Shown here: positions 8,278 through 16,156 of the stretch, piece after piece
Layout of the letters: the number at the start of each line of letters is the position of its first letter
How positions within the stretch are numbered: the stretch's first letter is position 1
Source of the DNA: DAIDJM01 sp964250215
Lineage (GTDB): Bacteria; Pseudomonadota; Alphaproteobacteria; Acetobacterales; Acetobacteraceae
Direction of reading: 5' to 3'
Assembly (NCBI GenBank): GCA_964250215.1
Contig: CAXUEX010000028.1
Coordinates: 1 to 25,203 of the forward strand
Length of the DNA stretch: 25,203 nt
Position numbers and translations under genes: made by a program
The notes under the pieces: model-generated
What the model was told of the DNA's origin: nothing
The model's database searches: none
The model's input: only the letters and a program-made list of their open reading frames with translations

Positions 8278-9302
8278 AACGCATTCCGCTCGCGGCGCTG
8301 CTGATCGGCGTGCTGGCCTTGATCGCCGCATTCTGGGGCTGGTTCGCCGACGCGCCCCGCTTCTATGCCGGCTGGCTCGCCGCCACCACGTTGCTCGCCG
8401 CTTGGCCGCTCGGCAGCCTGGCGTTGCTGCTCGTGCATCCGCTCACCGGCGGCCGATGGGGAGAAGCGCTCGCACCCGCGTTGCGCGGCGGTGTTTGCAC
8501 ATTGCCGCTGCTGCTGCTGGCCGCGATCCCGCTCGCTTTCGGATTGCGCCAGATTTATCCATGGATGCAACCCGACGCGGTAATTCATCTCCACAACCGG
8601 ATTTATCTGAATCCAGGCTTTCTCGCCGTCCGCGCGGCAATCTATTTCACCGTTTGGTTTTCGCTCGGCGGGTTGGCGCTGCGGGGCCGCAATCTGGCCG
8701 CCATCGCCCCGATGGGATTGTTTCTGCTTGCCATCACCAGCACCTTCGCCGCGATCGACACCACCATGTCGCTCGATCCGCATTTTGTCTCCTCGGTATA
8801 TGGCATGATGACGGGGGCCGGCATGGTGTTGATGGCGCTCTCGGTCGCCGTGCTGCTCAGCGCGGGTGCGGCGCCCGCGGAACTGCGCCGCGATTTCGCC
8901 AAGCTGCTGCTGGCCCTGGTTGTGCTGTGGATCTATCTCGATTTCATGCAATTGTTGATCGTGTGGCAATCCGATCTGGCCAGCGAATCGCCGTGGTATG
9001 TCGACCACTCGCGTGGCGCCTGGGGCGCGGTGCGGTTGGCCATCGCAATCGGGCATTTCGTGCTGCCGTTCTTTCTGCTGCTCGCCCCCGCCGCGCAGCG
9101 CTCGCGCGCCGTGATCGTTTTCGTGGCCGGCCTGCTCGTCGGCATGGAAATCCTGCGTGCCTGGTGGACCGTGCTGCCGCCGCTCGGCGGCGGTTTTGGC
9201 TGGATCGACGCCGCCGCCATGCTCGGCGTGGCCGGCGTGGCAATCGGCACGGCGCTTGCCTTCATGCCGACACGGATTGCGCGGGGGCCGCACCATGTCT
9301 GA
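8274..9302 (+). CDS. actF: Alternative Complex III subunit ActF, second NrfD-like membrane subunit
   Basis: The 342-aa product is a polytopic membrane protein, the second large membrane subunit of ACIII (quinol:cytochrome c oxidoreductase, ActF). Around ten hydrophobic segments are visible. Family-typical stretches include RIYLNPGFLAVRAAIYF (about residues 107-123), DTTMSLDPHFVSSVYGM and WIYLDFMQLLIVWQSDL. The start at 8274 is the ATGA overlap with actE; the frame stays open upstream, but that part is only actE read in another frame. The stop lies 8 bases inside the next gene. Confidence 0.9.
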   Translation: MKRIPLAALLIGVLALIAAFWGWFADAPRFYAGWLAATTLLAAWPLGSLALLLVHPLTGGRWGEALAPALRGGVCTLPLLLLAAIPLAFGLRQIYPWMQPDAVIHLHNRIYLNPGFLAVRAAIYFTVWFSLGGLALRGRNLAAIAPMGLFLLAITSTFAAIDTTMSLDPHFVSSVYGMMTGAGMVLMALSVAVLLSAGAAPAELRRDFAKLLLALVVLWIYLDFMQLLIVWQSDLASESPWYVDHSRGAWGAVRLAIAIGHFVLPFFLLLAPAAQRSRAVIVFVAGLLVGMEILRAWWTVLPPLGGGFGWIDAAAMLGVAGVAIGTALAFMPTRIARGPHHV

Positions 9303-9678
9303 ACGGCTGCTTCGCCCCGCTGCCTACAATCCACAGGATGTCAGCCTGCGGTTCATGCTGAGCCTGTTCGGGTTCATTGCTTTGTGCCTGTTGCTGCTGC
9401 TCGGCCTCGCTTATCTGCTATTTCCGCGTCAAGTTGCCGACCGGCGCTTCGCCACACCGCTACCGCAGTTTCCGGCACCGCAACTACAGCCCAGCCCGCG
9501 CGCCGACATGCAAACCTTCTACGCCGAGGAAATGCAGCGCCTGAACAGCGCCGGCTGGGTGGACCGGAGCATCGGCACCGTGCATATCCCGATCGATCAG
9601 GCGATGCGCACGATCGCCGCGCAAGGCATTCCTGGCTGGCCCACGCACGCGCGGCGCAACGACGGGGCGCCGCAATGA
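9295..9678 (+). CDS. Small single-pass membrane protein of the ACIII-oxidase operon, function unknown
   Basis: This 127-aa protein overlaps actF by 8 bases and the SCO gene by 4, so it is clearly part of the operon. One membrane segment (about residues 20-43) follows a short N-terminus and leads into a Pro-rich stretch (PLPQFPAPQLQPSPR, 55-69). A conserved-looking periplasmic domain follows, with LNSAGWVDRSIGTVHIPIDQAM (about 83-104) ending in GIPGWP. I recall similar W-V-D ... IPI-x-x-AM proteins encoded beside SCO and oxidase genes, but I know of no established function. It sits where other act clusters may carry ActG, a small single-helix subunit. It has no heme or copper motif and could be an ACIII subunit, a supercomplex linker or an assembly factor. 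Confidence 0.8.
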   Translation: MSERLLRPAAYNPQDVSLRFMLSLFGFIALCLLLLLGLAYLLFPRQVADRRFATPLPQFPAPQLQPSPRADMQTFYAEEMQRLNSAGWVDRSIGTVHIPIDQAMRTIAAQGIPGWPTHARRNDGAPQ

Positions 9679-10439
9679 TCGCGTTCCTCGGCCTGTGGCT
9701 CGCCATTGCGCCCGGCCTCAGCGTTCCCGATCCGTCGGAATATGCTTGGCGTACCCACACCGGCACCAGGCTCGACGGCAGCACGATGCTTGCGGACGAG
9801 ACCGGCCGACAGGTGCGGCTTAGCAACTATCTCCATGGGCTTCCCGTTATCCTTGATCTCGGTTATTTCCACTGCCCCACACTCTGCGGCGTGGTGCGCG
9901 CCGACCTTCTGCACGCCTTGCCGGCGAGCGGCTTGGCGCCAGGTCAGGCAGTTGTGCTATCGATATCGATCGATCCGGCGGAAACGCCGGCGGATGCGGC
10001 ACGCGCACAAGCCCAGGACCGCGCGCGTGAGCCCGCCGCGCCGCACGCCGACTGGCATTATCTTACAGGCAACGCGGCCGCGATCGGGAAATTGGAGCAA
10101 ACGGTAGGGTTTCGCGACGCCTACGATCCCGCGCTGCGGCAATTCCTGCATCCCACCGGCCTTGTCATGCTCACCCCGTCGGGCGTGGTCAGCGGCTATG
10201 TGCTGGGTGTGGGCTACACCGGTGGCGATCTGCGCGCGGCCGTATTGCGCGCCAGCGTCGGCGGCTTGCAACGGGCGCTGCTGCCGGTGCTGCTGCTGTG
10301 TTTCCATTTCGATTCCACTACGGGACGCTACACGCTCGCGATCATGAAGCTGCTGCGGCTGATGGGCCTGTTCACCGTGCTCACCATCGGCGCCCTGCTC
10401 TGGTTCCTGCATCGCAGGCCCGCGCGGAGCGCGCCGTGA
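9675..10439 (+). CDS. SCO1/SenC family copper chaperone
   Basis: The 254-aa protein is an SCO (SenC/PrrC) family thioredoxin-fold protein that delivers copper to the CuA centre of cytochrome c oxidase. The copper ligands are visible: C67PTLC71 in YFHCPTLCG and His159 in FLHPTGLVML. A short hydrophobic N-terminus (residues 1-14) could be a signal peptide. Unusually placed hydrophobic stretches lie at the C-terminus (about 201-212 and 224-246), so the protein may be anchored by a C-terminal helix. It immediately precedes the CuA-bearing subunit II gene, and the GTG of that gene overlaps this stop, matching a role in its metallation. Confidence 0.92.
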   Translation: MIAFLGLWLAIAPGLSVPDPSEYAWRTHTGTRLDGSTMLADETGRQVRLSNYLHGLPVILDLGYFHCPTLCGVVRADLLHALPASGLAPGQAVVLSISIDPAETPADAARAQAQDRAREPAAPHADWHYLTGNAAAIGKLEQTVGFRDAYDPALRQFLHPTGLVMLTPSGVVSGYVLGVGYTGGDLRAAVLRASVGGLQRALLPVLLLCFHFDSTTGRYTLAIMKLLRLMGLFTVLTIGALLWFLHRRPARSAP

Positions 10440-11380
10440 GCCTGCTGCCCGAAGCCTCGTCCGATGCCAGCGAAACCGATTGGCTGATCGGCAGCCTGCT
10501 CGGCATTTCGCTGCTTGTCATGCTGCTCGTTATGGCACTGATGCTCACCTACATCGTCCGCTATCGCAGCACCAGCGGCATCGATCGTGGCCAGCTCGCG
10601 CAGAAAACCTGGCGCCTGGAAGTCGGCTGGACAGCTGCGACGCTCGTCGCCTTCTTCGGATTGTTCATCTGGGGCGCAGATCTTTTCACTCGCGTGCAGC
10701 AGCCGAAAGCCGATCCTCTCACCATCACTGTGATCGGCAAGCAATGGATGTGGAAGGTGGAATATCCCGGCGGCCAGCACGAAATCGATTCCCTGCATCT
10801 TCCTAAGGGTCGCAACGTCGAATTGCTGCTGACCAGCGAGGATGTGATCCACGATTTCGGCCTGCCCGCTTTCCGCATGAAACAGGACGTGCTGCCCGGC
10901 CGCTACGAGCCGATGTGGCTTAGCCCCACGCGCACCGGCACCTATCATCTGTTCTGCGACCAATTCTGCGGCACCGACCATGCCGCCATGATCGGCAACG
11001 TCACGGTGATGGAACCGGCCGATTTCCAGCGCTGGCTGGAACAGAGCGGCACCAGTGCCGGGCTTGTGGCGCAGGGCCAGGAATTGTTCATCCGCAACGG
11101 TTGCAGCGGCTGCCACCAAAATGGCCGATCGGGCGGCGGCGGCACGGTGCGCGCACCCTCGCTGAACGGCATCTATATGAGCCCCGTGCCGCTCTCCGAC
11201 GGTACCACCGTGATCGCCGACGATCGCTACATCCACGACTCCATCCTGTATCCGAAAGCGCAGATCGTCGCCAGCTACGCGCCGGTGATGCCGTCCTTCC
11301 GCGGCGTGATCGGCGAGGAGGATCTGCTCAAGATCATCGCCTACATAAAATCTCTCACTGCGGCGGAGAACCGGCCATGA
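10436..11380 (+). CDS. ctaC: caa3-type cytochrome c oxidase subunit II with fused cytochrome c domain
   Basis: The 314-aa protein is subunit II of a caa3 oxidase. Two membrane helices (about residues 17-41 and 64-86) precede the CuA domain. CuA ligands are His139, Cys174, Cys178, His182 and Met185 (in C174DQFCGTDHAAM). Gln176 occupies the position that is Glu in the classical CSEICG motif. A fused cytochrome c domain follows, with C223SGCH227 and probable axial Met285 (PVMPSF). The fusion lets the enzyme accept electrons without a separate soluble cytochrome. I use the GTG start at 10436 because it overlaps the SCO stop (GTGA) and has a GGAG just upstream; no in-frame ATG lies before the first helix. 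Confidence 0.94.
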   Translation: MSLLPEASSDASETDWLIGSLLGISLLVMLLVMALMLTYIVRYRSTSGIDRGQLAQKTWRLEVGWTAATLVAFFGLFIWGADLFTRVQQPKADPLTITVIGKQWMWKVEYPGGQHEIDSLHLPKGRNVELLLTSEDVIHDFGLPAFRMKQDVLPGRYEPMWLSPTRTGTYHLFCDQFCGTDHAAMIGNVTVMEPADFQRWLEQSGTSAGLVAQGQELFIRNGCSGCHQNGRSGGGGTVRAPSLNGIYMSPVPLSDGTTVIADDRYIHDSILYPKAQIVASYAPVMPSFRGVIGEEDLLKIIAYIKSLTAAENRP

Positions 11381-13014
11381 GCGCCACCACGGCCGAGTTC
11401 GTGCAGGTGGAAGCCACCCACGACAACTACCTTACCGATGAGAAATCCTTCGCCTCCTGGCTGTTCACCACCGACCACAAGCGTATCGCGCTACTTTATT
11501 TTGGAACAATTACATTCTTCTTCTTCCTCGGCGGTGCCGCCGCCGCGCTGATGCGGCTGAACCTGATGTCGCCCGCCGGGCTGATCGTGAACCGGGAGAT
11601 GTATAACCGGCTGTTCACGATGCACGGCGTGCTGATGGTATGGTTCTTCCTGGTCCCCGCCATCCCCGTCACGCTCGGCAATTTCGTCACGCCGCTCATG
11701 CTTGGCGCCCGCGATCTCGCCTTCCCGCGTGTCAATATCACAAGCTGGTATCTGTTCGTCGCGGGCGGTCTCATTGCGCTGTTCGGACTGGCCGCCGGCG
11801 GTGTCGATACGGGATGGACGTTTTATACGCCGCTCTCCACGCATTACGCCAAGGGTTATGTCACGCTGGTGTGTGTCGGCATCATCCTTTCAGGCTACTC
11901 ATCGATCGCCACCGGGCTCAACTTCATCGTCACGATCCACCGGCTACGCCCGCCCGGCATGGGCTGGTATCGCATGCCGCTGTTTCTGTGGTCGCTCTAT
12001 GCCACCTCGGTGATTTACGTGCTGGCTACGCCGGTGCTCACCATGGCCATGATCCTGATCGGTTTCGAACGCATCTTCCGGGTCGGCGTGTTCGATCCGG
12101 CGCTCGGCGGCGATCCGGTGCTGTTCCAGCATTTGTTCTGGTTCTATTCGCACCCCGCCGTGTATATCATGATCCTGCCCGGCTTCGGCGTTGTCAGCGA
12201 GGTGATCACCGCCTTCACGCGCAAGAGCATCTTCGGCTACAAATTCATCGCCTGGTCGTCGATCTCCATTGCGGTGATCTCGTTCTTCGTGTGGGGCCAC
12301 CATATGTTCGTGGCCGGCACCTCGACCTATTCCAGCATCGTCTTTTCGCTGCTTTCTTTCATGGTGGCCGTGCCGTCTGCCATCAAAGTGTTCAATTGGC
12401 TCGGCACGCTGCACAAAGGCTTCATCCGGTTCAACGCGCCGATGCTCTATACGCTGGGCTTCATCGGCCTGTTCACCATGGGCGGCCTCACCGGCCTGTT
12501 CGTCGCCGCGCTCGGCGCCGCCATCCACCTGCACGACACCTATTTCGTCGTTGCGCATTTTCATTACATTATGGTGGGCGCGATGGTCTCGGCCTATTTT
12601 GCCGGCATGCATTACTGGTGGCCAAAGATCACCGGCCGCATGTATCCCGAACTTGCCGGACAGATCGCCGCCGTGATGATCTTCTTCGGCTTCAACCTTA
12701 CCTTCTTTCCGCAATACATCCTGGGCTATGAGGGCATGCCGCGACGCTATGCCACCTACCCGCCGGAATTCCAAGTGATGAACGTGCTTTCCTCCTTCGG
12801 CGCGGTCATGCTCGCCGTGGCCTACCTGATGCCACTCGCATACCTCACCTGGTCGCTGTTTCGCGGCAAGCCCGCGCCGCCCAATCCATGGGACGCAACC
12901 GGCCTTGAATGGCAAACGCAATCGCCACCGCGCACCGAGAATTTCGCCGTCACGCCCATTATCACGCACCCGCCTTATTTCTATCCCAGGCCGGAGGAGC
13001 GGCAGCATGTCTGA
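11377..13014 (+). CDS. ctaD: Cytochrome c oxidase subunit I, A2 type (YS motif)
   Basis: The 545-aa protein is the catalytic heme-copper subunit that reduces oxygen to water and pumps protons. Heme a ligands are His83 and His396; heme a3 ligand is His394 (VAHFHY). CuB ligands are His259, His308 and His309, with the cross-linking Tyr263. The D-pathway Asp113 (GARDLAFPR) and K-pathway Lys337 (VPSAIKVF) are present. The D-channel glutamate of A1 oxidases (GHPEVY) is replaced by the FYSHPAVY sequence (256-263), which marks an A2-type enzyme such as the Rhodothermus marinus and Thermus caa3 oxidases. About twelve membrane helices are visible. It overlaps ctaC by four bases and ctaE by eight. Confidence 0.95.
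   Translation: MSATTAEFVQVEATHDNYLTDEKSFASWLFTTDHKRIALLYFGTITFFFFLGGAAAALMRLNLMSPAGLIVNREMYNRLFTMHGVLMVWFFLVPAIPVTLGNFVTPLMLGARDLAFPRVNITSWYLFVAGGLIALFGLAAGGVDTGWTFYTPLSTHYAKGYVTLVCVGIILSGYSSIATGLNFIVTIHRLRPPGMGWYRMPLFLWSLYATSVIYVLATPVLTMAMILIGFERIFRVGVFDPALGGDPVLFQHLFWFYSHPAVYIMILPGFGVVSEVITAFTRKSIFGYKFIAWSSISIAVISFFVWGHHMFVAGTSTYSSIVFSLLSFMVAVPSAIKVFNWLGTLHKGFIRFNAPMLYTLGFIGLFTMGGLTGLFVAALGAAIHLHDTYFVVAHFHYIMVGAMVSAYFAGMHYWWPKITGRMYPELAGQIAAVMIFFGFNLTFFPQYILGYEGMPRRYATYPPEFQVMNVLSSFGAVMLAVAYLMPLAYLTWSLFRGKPAPPNPWDATGLEWQTQSPPRTENFAVTPIITHPPYFYPRPEERQHV
12993..12999 (+). promoter_or_regulatory. Strong Shine-Dalgarno for oxidase subunit III
   Basis: GGAGGAG lies seven bases before the ATG at 13007, inside the end of the subunit I gene. 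It decides the start of ctaE and suggests independent ribosome loading in an operon where most starts depend on overlap. Confidence 0.7.
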
Positions 13015-13750
13015 AGCCGTGCACGATCCCGGCCTCGCGCTACGCCCCGGAGAGCCCGGCAGCGGCGGTTATCGGACCGCGTGGCGCGCCCGCGCCGTCA
13101 CCAGCGAAGTCGCCCGGCACACGGAATTCCAGTATGCGAACATGGATCACCAGTCCGTGACCGCCATGGCCGGCATGTGGCTGTTCCTGGCGACCGAAAT
13201 GCTGTTCTTCGGCGGCCTATTCTTGCTTTACGTAATCTACCGCAGCAGCCATGTCGCCGGCGTCGCCGCCGGTTCGCGCGAATCCGAACTCGTGATTGGC
13301 ACCATCAACACCGTGCTGCTCACCACCAGCAGTGCGGTGTTCTCGTTCGGTCACGGTGCCATCAAGCTGGGCGGCAACCGCAAACTCTTCTGGTCCTGTA
13401 TCGTCACGCTGCTGCTCGGCGTTGCCTTCCTTGGCCTGAAAATTCTCGAGTGGAGCGACGATCTCGACAAGCACCTGTTCCCAGGCAGCCATTTTGCCAT
13501 TCAAGGTGCGCACGCCGACGGCGCGCAACTCTTCTGGAGCTTCTATTGGGTCGCCACAGGACTGCACGGCGCGCATCTCATCGGCGGCCTCGTGCTCGTA
13601 AGCTGGATCGCTGTTAGAGCGCGGCGCCGACATTTCTCCATCGGCTACAACACGCCTGTCGCCGTCGTCGGCCTCTATTGGACATTCGTCGATGTGGTCT
13701 GGGTGATCCTCTATCCGCTGATCTATCTCGTGGACCGCGCGGGGTCATGA
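13007..13750 (+). CDS. ctaE: Cytochrome c oxidase subunit III
   Basis: The 247-aa membrane protein is oxidase subunit III, which stabilises subunit I and supports proton uptake. A polar N-terminal region of about 50 residues precedes five hydrophobic helices: AMAGMWLFLATEMLFFGG, LVIGTINTVLLTTSSAVFS, FWSCIVTLLLGVAFLGLK, the LHGAHLIGGL helix and YWTFVDVVWVILYPLIYLV. These are family signatures, and five helices rather than seven is common in A2 oxidases. The ATG at 13007 has a strong Shine-Dalgarno (12993-12999), and the gene overlaps subunit I by eight bases. Its stop overlaps the subunit IV start. Confidence 0.93.
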   Translation: MSEAVHDPGLALRPGEPGSGGYRTAWRARAVTSEVARHTEFQYANMDHQSVTAMAGMWLFLATEMLFFGGLFLLYVIYRSSHVAGVAAGSRESELVIGTINTVLLTTSSAVFSFGHGAIKLGGNRKLFWSCIVTLLLGVAFLGLKILEWSDDLDKHLFPGSHFAIQGAHADGAQLFWSFYWVATGLHGAHLIGGLVLVSWIAVRARRRHFSIGYNTPVAVVGLYWTFVDVVWVILYPLIYLVDRAGS

Positions 13751-14046
13751 AATCCGCACTCCTATGGCTTGGGTTGATGCTCATGCTGGCCGCGGAGTTT
13801 TTCGCCGCGCACTCGGCGGCGCTGCATTCGATCGTGCCCTATATCGGCATCGCGATGGCGCTGCTCATGGCATTCACCTTCATGGAACTGGGAAGCGCGC
13901 GCGGACCGGCGCGCATCTTCGCGCTTGCGGGGTTTTTCTGGTTGCTCATCATGATGGGTCTTGGCAGTCTGGATTCCGCAACGAGACGCGACATTCGGGT
14001 GCCTCTCCTGGCCGCGCCCGGCAGCACCGACCTGCCGGGCCGCTGA
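13747..14046 (+). CDS. ctaF: Cytochrome c oxidase subunit IV, prokaryotic small subunit
   Basis: This 99-aa protein has three hydrophobic segments (about residues 3-22, 29-49 and 57-75). It matches the small prokaryotic cytochrome c oxidase subunit IV family (CoxD/CtaF), with the characteristic F-M-E-L-G loop between the second and third helix and a C-terminal LGSLDSATRRDIRV tail. It begins four bases before the ctaE stop (ATGA). Its role is accessory, probably structural or in assembly. It closes the ACIII-oxidase block. Confidence 0.85.
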   Translation: MKSALLWLGLMLMLAAEFFAAHSAALHSIVPYIGIAMALLMAFTFMELGSARGPARIFALAGFFWLLIMMGLGSLDSATRRDIRVPLLAAPGSTDLPGR

Positions 14047-14052
14047 ACCGTC

Positions 14053-15102
14053 ATGTCCGCCTCGCTCATCTTCCGGATTTCGGCAGCGCTCGCCATTGCG
14101 TTGATAATCTGGCTTCTCGGCAAAGTCCTGCTGCTGCTGTTCGCCGCCATCCTGTTCGCCTGCGTGCTGCGCGGCGCCGCCGAGTGGTTGGCACCGCGCC
14201 TGCGCTGGCCTGCCGGACTGACGCTTGCCGGCCTCGCCGCCGTCCTGGCAATCGCTCTCGCAATCGCGTTCACATGGATTGTGCCCGAACTGATACGAGA
14301 AGGCCATGATCTTGCACACCGCCTGCTTACGGCCTGGCACGACGTGCGCGTGCGTTTCGGCTTGGCGCCGTCCGGACAAGGAAGTTCGCCCGGCAACATG
14401 CTGCGCGTCGCCGCCGGCCATCTCGCCTCGCCGCTCGAAAGCGCGCTTGGCCTGTCCTTGAATGTGCTGGCCGGCGCCGTGGTGCTTATCGTCACCGCTC
14501 TCTATCTCGCGGCCTCACCGGAACTTTATGTTCGCGGCGCACTGTTGCTTTTTCCGCGCGAGCGGCGCGCCCGGGTGCATCAGGTGATGTCGGCCGCCGC
14601 ACATACGCTGCGCTACTGGCTGCTTGGACAATTGGTAGATATGCTCACGGTCGGGCTGCTCGCCGCCGTCGGGCTGCGCCTGCTCGGCGTCCCCACCCCC
14701 TTCGCGCTCGGCTTGCTCGCTGGCCTGCTCACCTTCATCCCGTATTTCGGCGCCATCCTCGGCGGCATTCCCGCGGTGTTGATCGCGCTCACGCTCGGCT
14801 GGAGCACGGCGCTATGGACGCTCGTGATCTTCACCATCTGCCACGGCATCGAAGGCTATATCGTCGCACCGCTCGTGCAGCGCCGCCTGCTCGAATTGCC
14901 GCCGGCGCTTACCATTGTTTCCATGACGATCGCCGGCAAGCTGTTCGGCCTGCTCGGCATCGCGCTCGGCACGCCGCTCGCCGCCGTCGGGCTCGTCGCC
15001 ATCCGCGCCTTCTATGTCGAGGATGTGCTCGGCGAACCGCCCGAACCTGACAGATCACGGGAAACCGTAATCCCCGCGCGCCCGCCATCCGCACGCATGT
15101 AG
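14053..15102 (+). CDS. AI-2E family (PerM/YdiK-like) membrane transporter
   Basis: The 349-aa protein is an AI-2E/PerM family permease. The N-terminal hydrophobic region (about residues 1-38), a helix near 52-78 and a long middle soluble part lead to the conserved C-terminal membrane core. That core shows family stretches TFIPYFGAILGGIPAVLIAL and GIEGYIVAPLVQRRLLELPPALTI. Substrates in this family are varied (autoinducer-2 export, ion exchange) and cannot be assigned here. It starts six bases after the oxidase subunit IV stop and so is probably at the end of the same transcript, but a role in respiration is not implied. Its last 91 bases overlap the 3' end of selD on the other strand. Confidence 0.87.
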   Translation: MSASLIFRISAALAIALIIWLLGKVLLLLFAAILFACVLRGAAEWLAPRLRWPAGLTLAGLAAVLAIALAIAFTWIVPELIREGHDLAHRLLTAWHDVRVRFGLAPSGQGSSPGNMLRVAAGHLASPLESALGLSLNVLAGAVVLIVTALYLAASPELYVRGALLLFPRERRARVHQVMSAAAHTLRYWLLGQLVDMLTVGLLAAVGLRLLGVPTPFALGLLAGLLTFIPYFGAILGGIPAVLIALTLGWSTALWTLVIFTICHGIEGYIVAPLVQRRLLELPPALTIVSMTIAGKLFGLLGIALGTPLAAVGLVAIRAFYVEDVLGEPPEPDRSRETVIPARPPSARM

Positions 15103-16109
15103 CCGATCGAAGCGGTCTGCGCGAAGCCTGCCGCGCGCGCGCGCGCAATCACCATTTCCGCCCCGCTGGGCGCCACCGCAATCAGCAATCCGCCACTGGT
15201 CTGCGGATCGCACAGCACGCCGCGCTCCCATCCCACCAGATCTTCCGGCAGCACGATCGCGTCTGCGCCGCTCGCCCAATTCCGCACCGCCGCCGCCGTG
15301 GCAAACCCGGCGCGCGCCAGCGCCGCCGCCCCCGCCAATATCGGCACCCTGCCGAACGCAATTTCGGCCACCAACGCCGCCCCGCGGCACATTTCCAGCA
15401 GATGCCCGAGCAGGCCGAAGCCCGTGACATCGGTCGCCGCATGCACGCCCGCCATCGCGGCGAGCTCGGCACCGAGTGTGTTCAATTGCGTAGCCGTTTC
15501 CCGCAAAGTCGCATATCCAGCCGCATCGAGCCTATCCTGTTTTCCTGCCGCACTGAAAATGCCGATGCCCAAGCCTTTCGTCAGGATCAGCGTATCCCCG
15601 GGCTCGGCCGTGCAGTTGCGGAGGATGCGCGCCGGATGCACCAAGCCGATCGCCGCCATGCCATAGATCGGCTCCAGACTGTCGATTGAATGTCCACCCG
15701 CCACGGGAATGCCGGCCGCTTCGCACGCCACCGCACCACCCGCCAATATGCGCCGTGCCGCCTCGGGCCCAATTTTCTCCAACGGCACGCCCAGCAACGC
15801 CAACGCCATCACCGGCCGCGCGCCCATTGCATAGATGTCGGAAAGCGCATTGGTGGCAGCAATCTGACCAAAATCGAACGGATCATCCACGATCGGCGTG
15901 AAGAAATCCGCGGTCGCTACCACCGCCTGCTCCGCATTCAAGCGCCATACCGCCGCGTCATCGCCGGTTTCCGAGCCCACGAGAAGCGCGGCAAACCCGC
16001 CGGCCCCGGGCATATCGGCCAGCAGATTGCGCAATACCGCAGGCGAAAGCTTGCAACCGCACCCGCCGCCATGCGCAAGCTGTGTAAGACGGGGCGCGGC
16101 AACATCCAT
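15012..16109 (-). CDS. selD: Selenide, water dikinase (selenophosphate synthetase)
   Basis: The 365-aa enzyme makes selenophosphate, the selenium donor for selenocysteine tRNA, from selenide and ATP. The N-terminal active-site loop HGGGCGCK has Cys17 and Lys20 at the same positions as in E. coli SelD, so this is the cysteine form and not a selenoprotein. Other signatures are DDAAVWRL, TADFFTPIVDDPFDFGQIAA, VAGGHSI, TDVTGFGLLGHLLEM and CDPQTSGGLL. The ATG at 16109 has a GAGGAA Shine-Dalgarno six bases upstream and gives the normal N-terminus. The C-terminal tail (GSGGSPSTSST) lies entirely in the antisense overlap with the transporter gene. It is divergent from selA across 47 bases. Confidence 0.95.
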   Translation of the reverse strand: MDVAAPRLTQLAHGGGCGCKLSPAVLRNLLADMPGAGGFAALLVGSETGDDAAVWRLNAEQAVVATADFFTPIVDDPFDFGQIAATNALSDIYAMGARPVMALALLGVPLEKIGPEAARRILAGGAVACEAAGIPVAGGHSIDSLEPIYGMAAIGLVHPARILRNCTAEPGDTLILTKGLGIGIFSAAGKQDRLDAAGYATLRETATQLNTLGAELAAMAGVHAATDVTGFGLLGHLLEMCRGAALVAEIAFGRVPILAGAAALARAGFATAAAVRNWASGADAIVLPEDLVGWERGVLCDPQTSGGLLIAVAPSGAEMVIARARAAGFAQTASIGYMRADGGRAGITVSRDLSGSGGSPSTSST

Positions 16110-16156
16110 CGCGTTTCCTCGTTTCGTCGGCGGCCGAAAATTGGCAGGATCGGGGC
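16110..16156. promoter_or_regulatory. Divergent selD / selA intergenic region
   Basis: Only 47 bases separate the divergent starts of selD and selA. Promoters for one or both must lie here or inside the opposite gene. The selD Shine-Dalgarno is readable (complement of TTTCCTC at 16114-16120). I could not identify confident -35/-10 elements. Confidence 0.35.

Noticed and set aside
16109..16109. SelD as a second selenoprotein
   Set aside because: The active-site residue 17 is encoded by a normal cysteine codon, not TGA.
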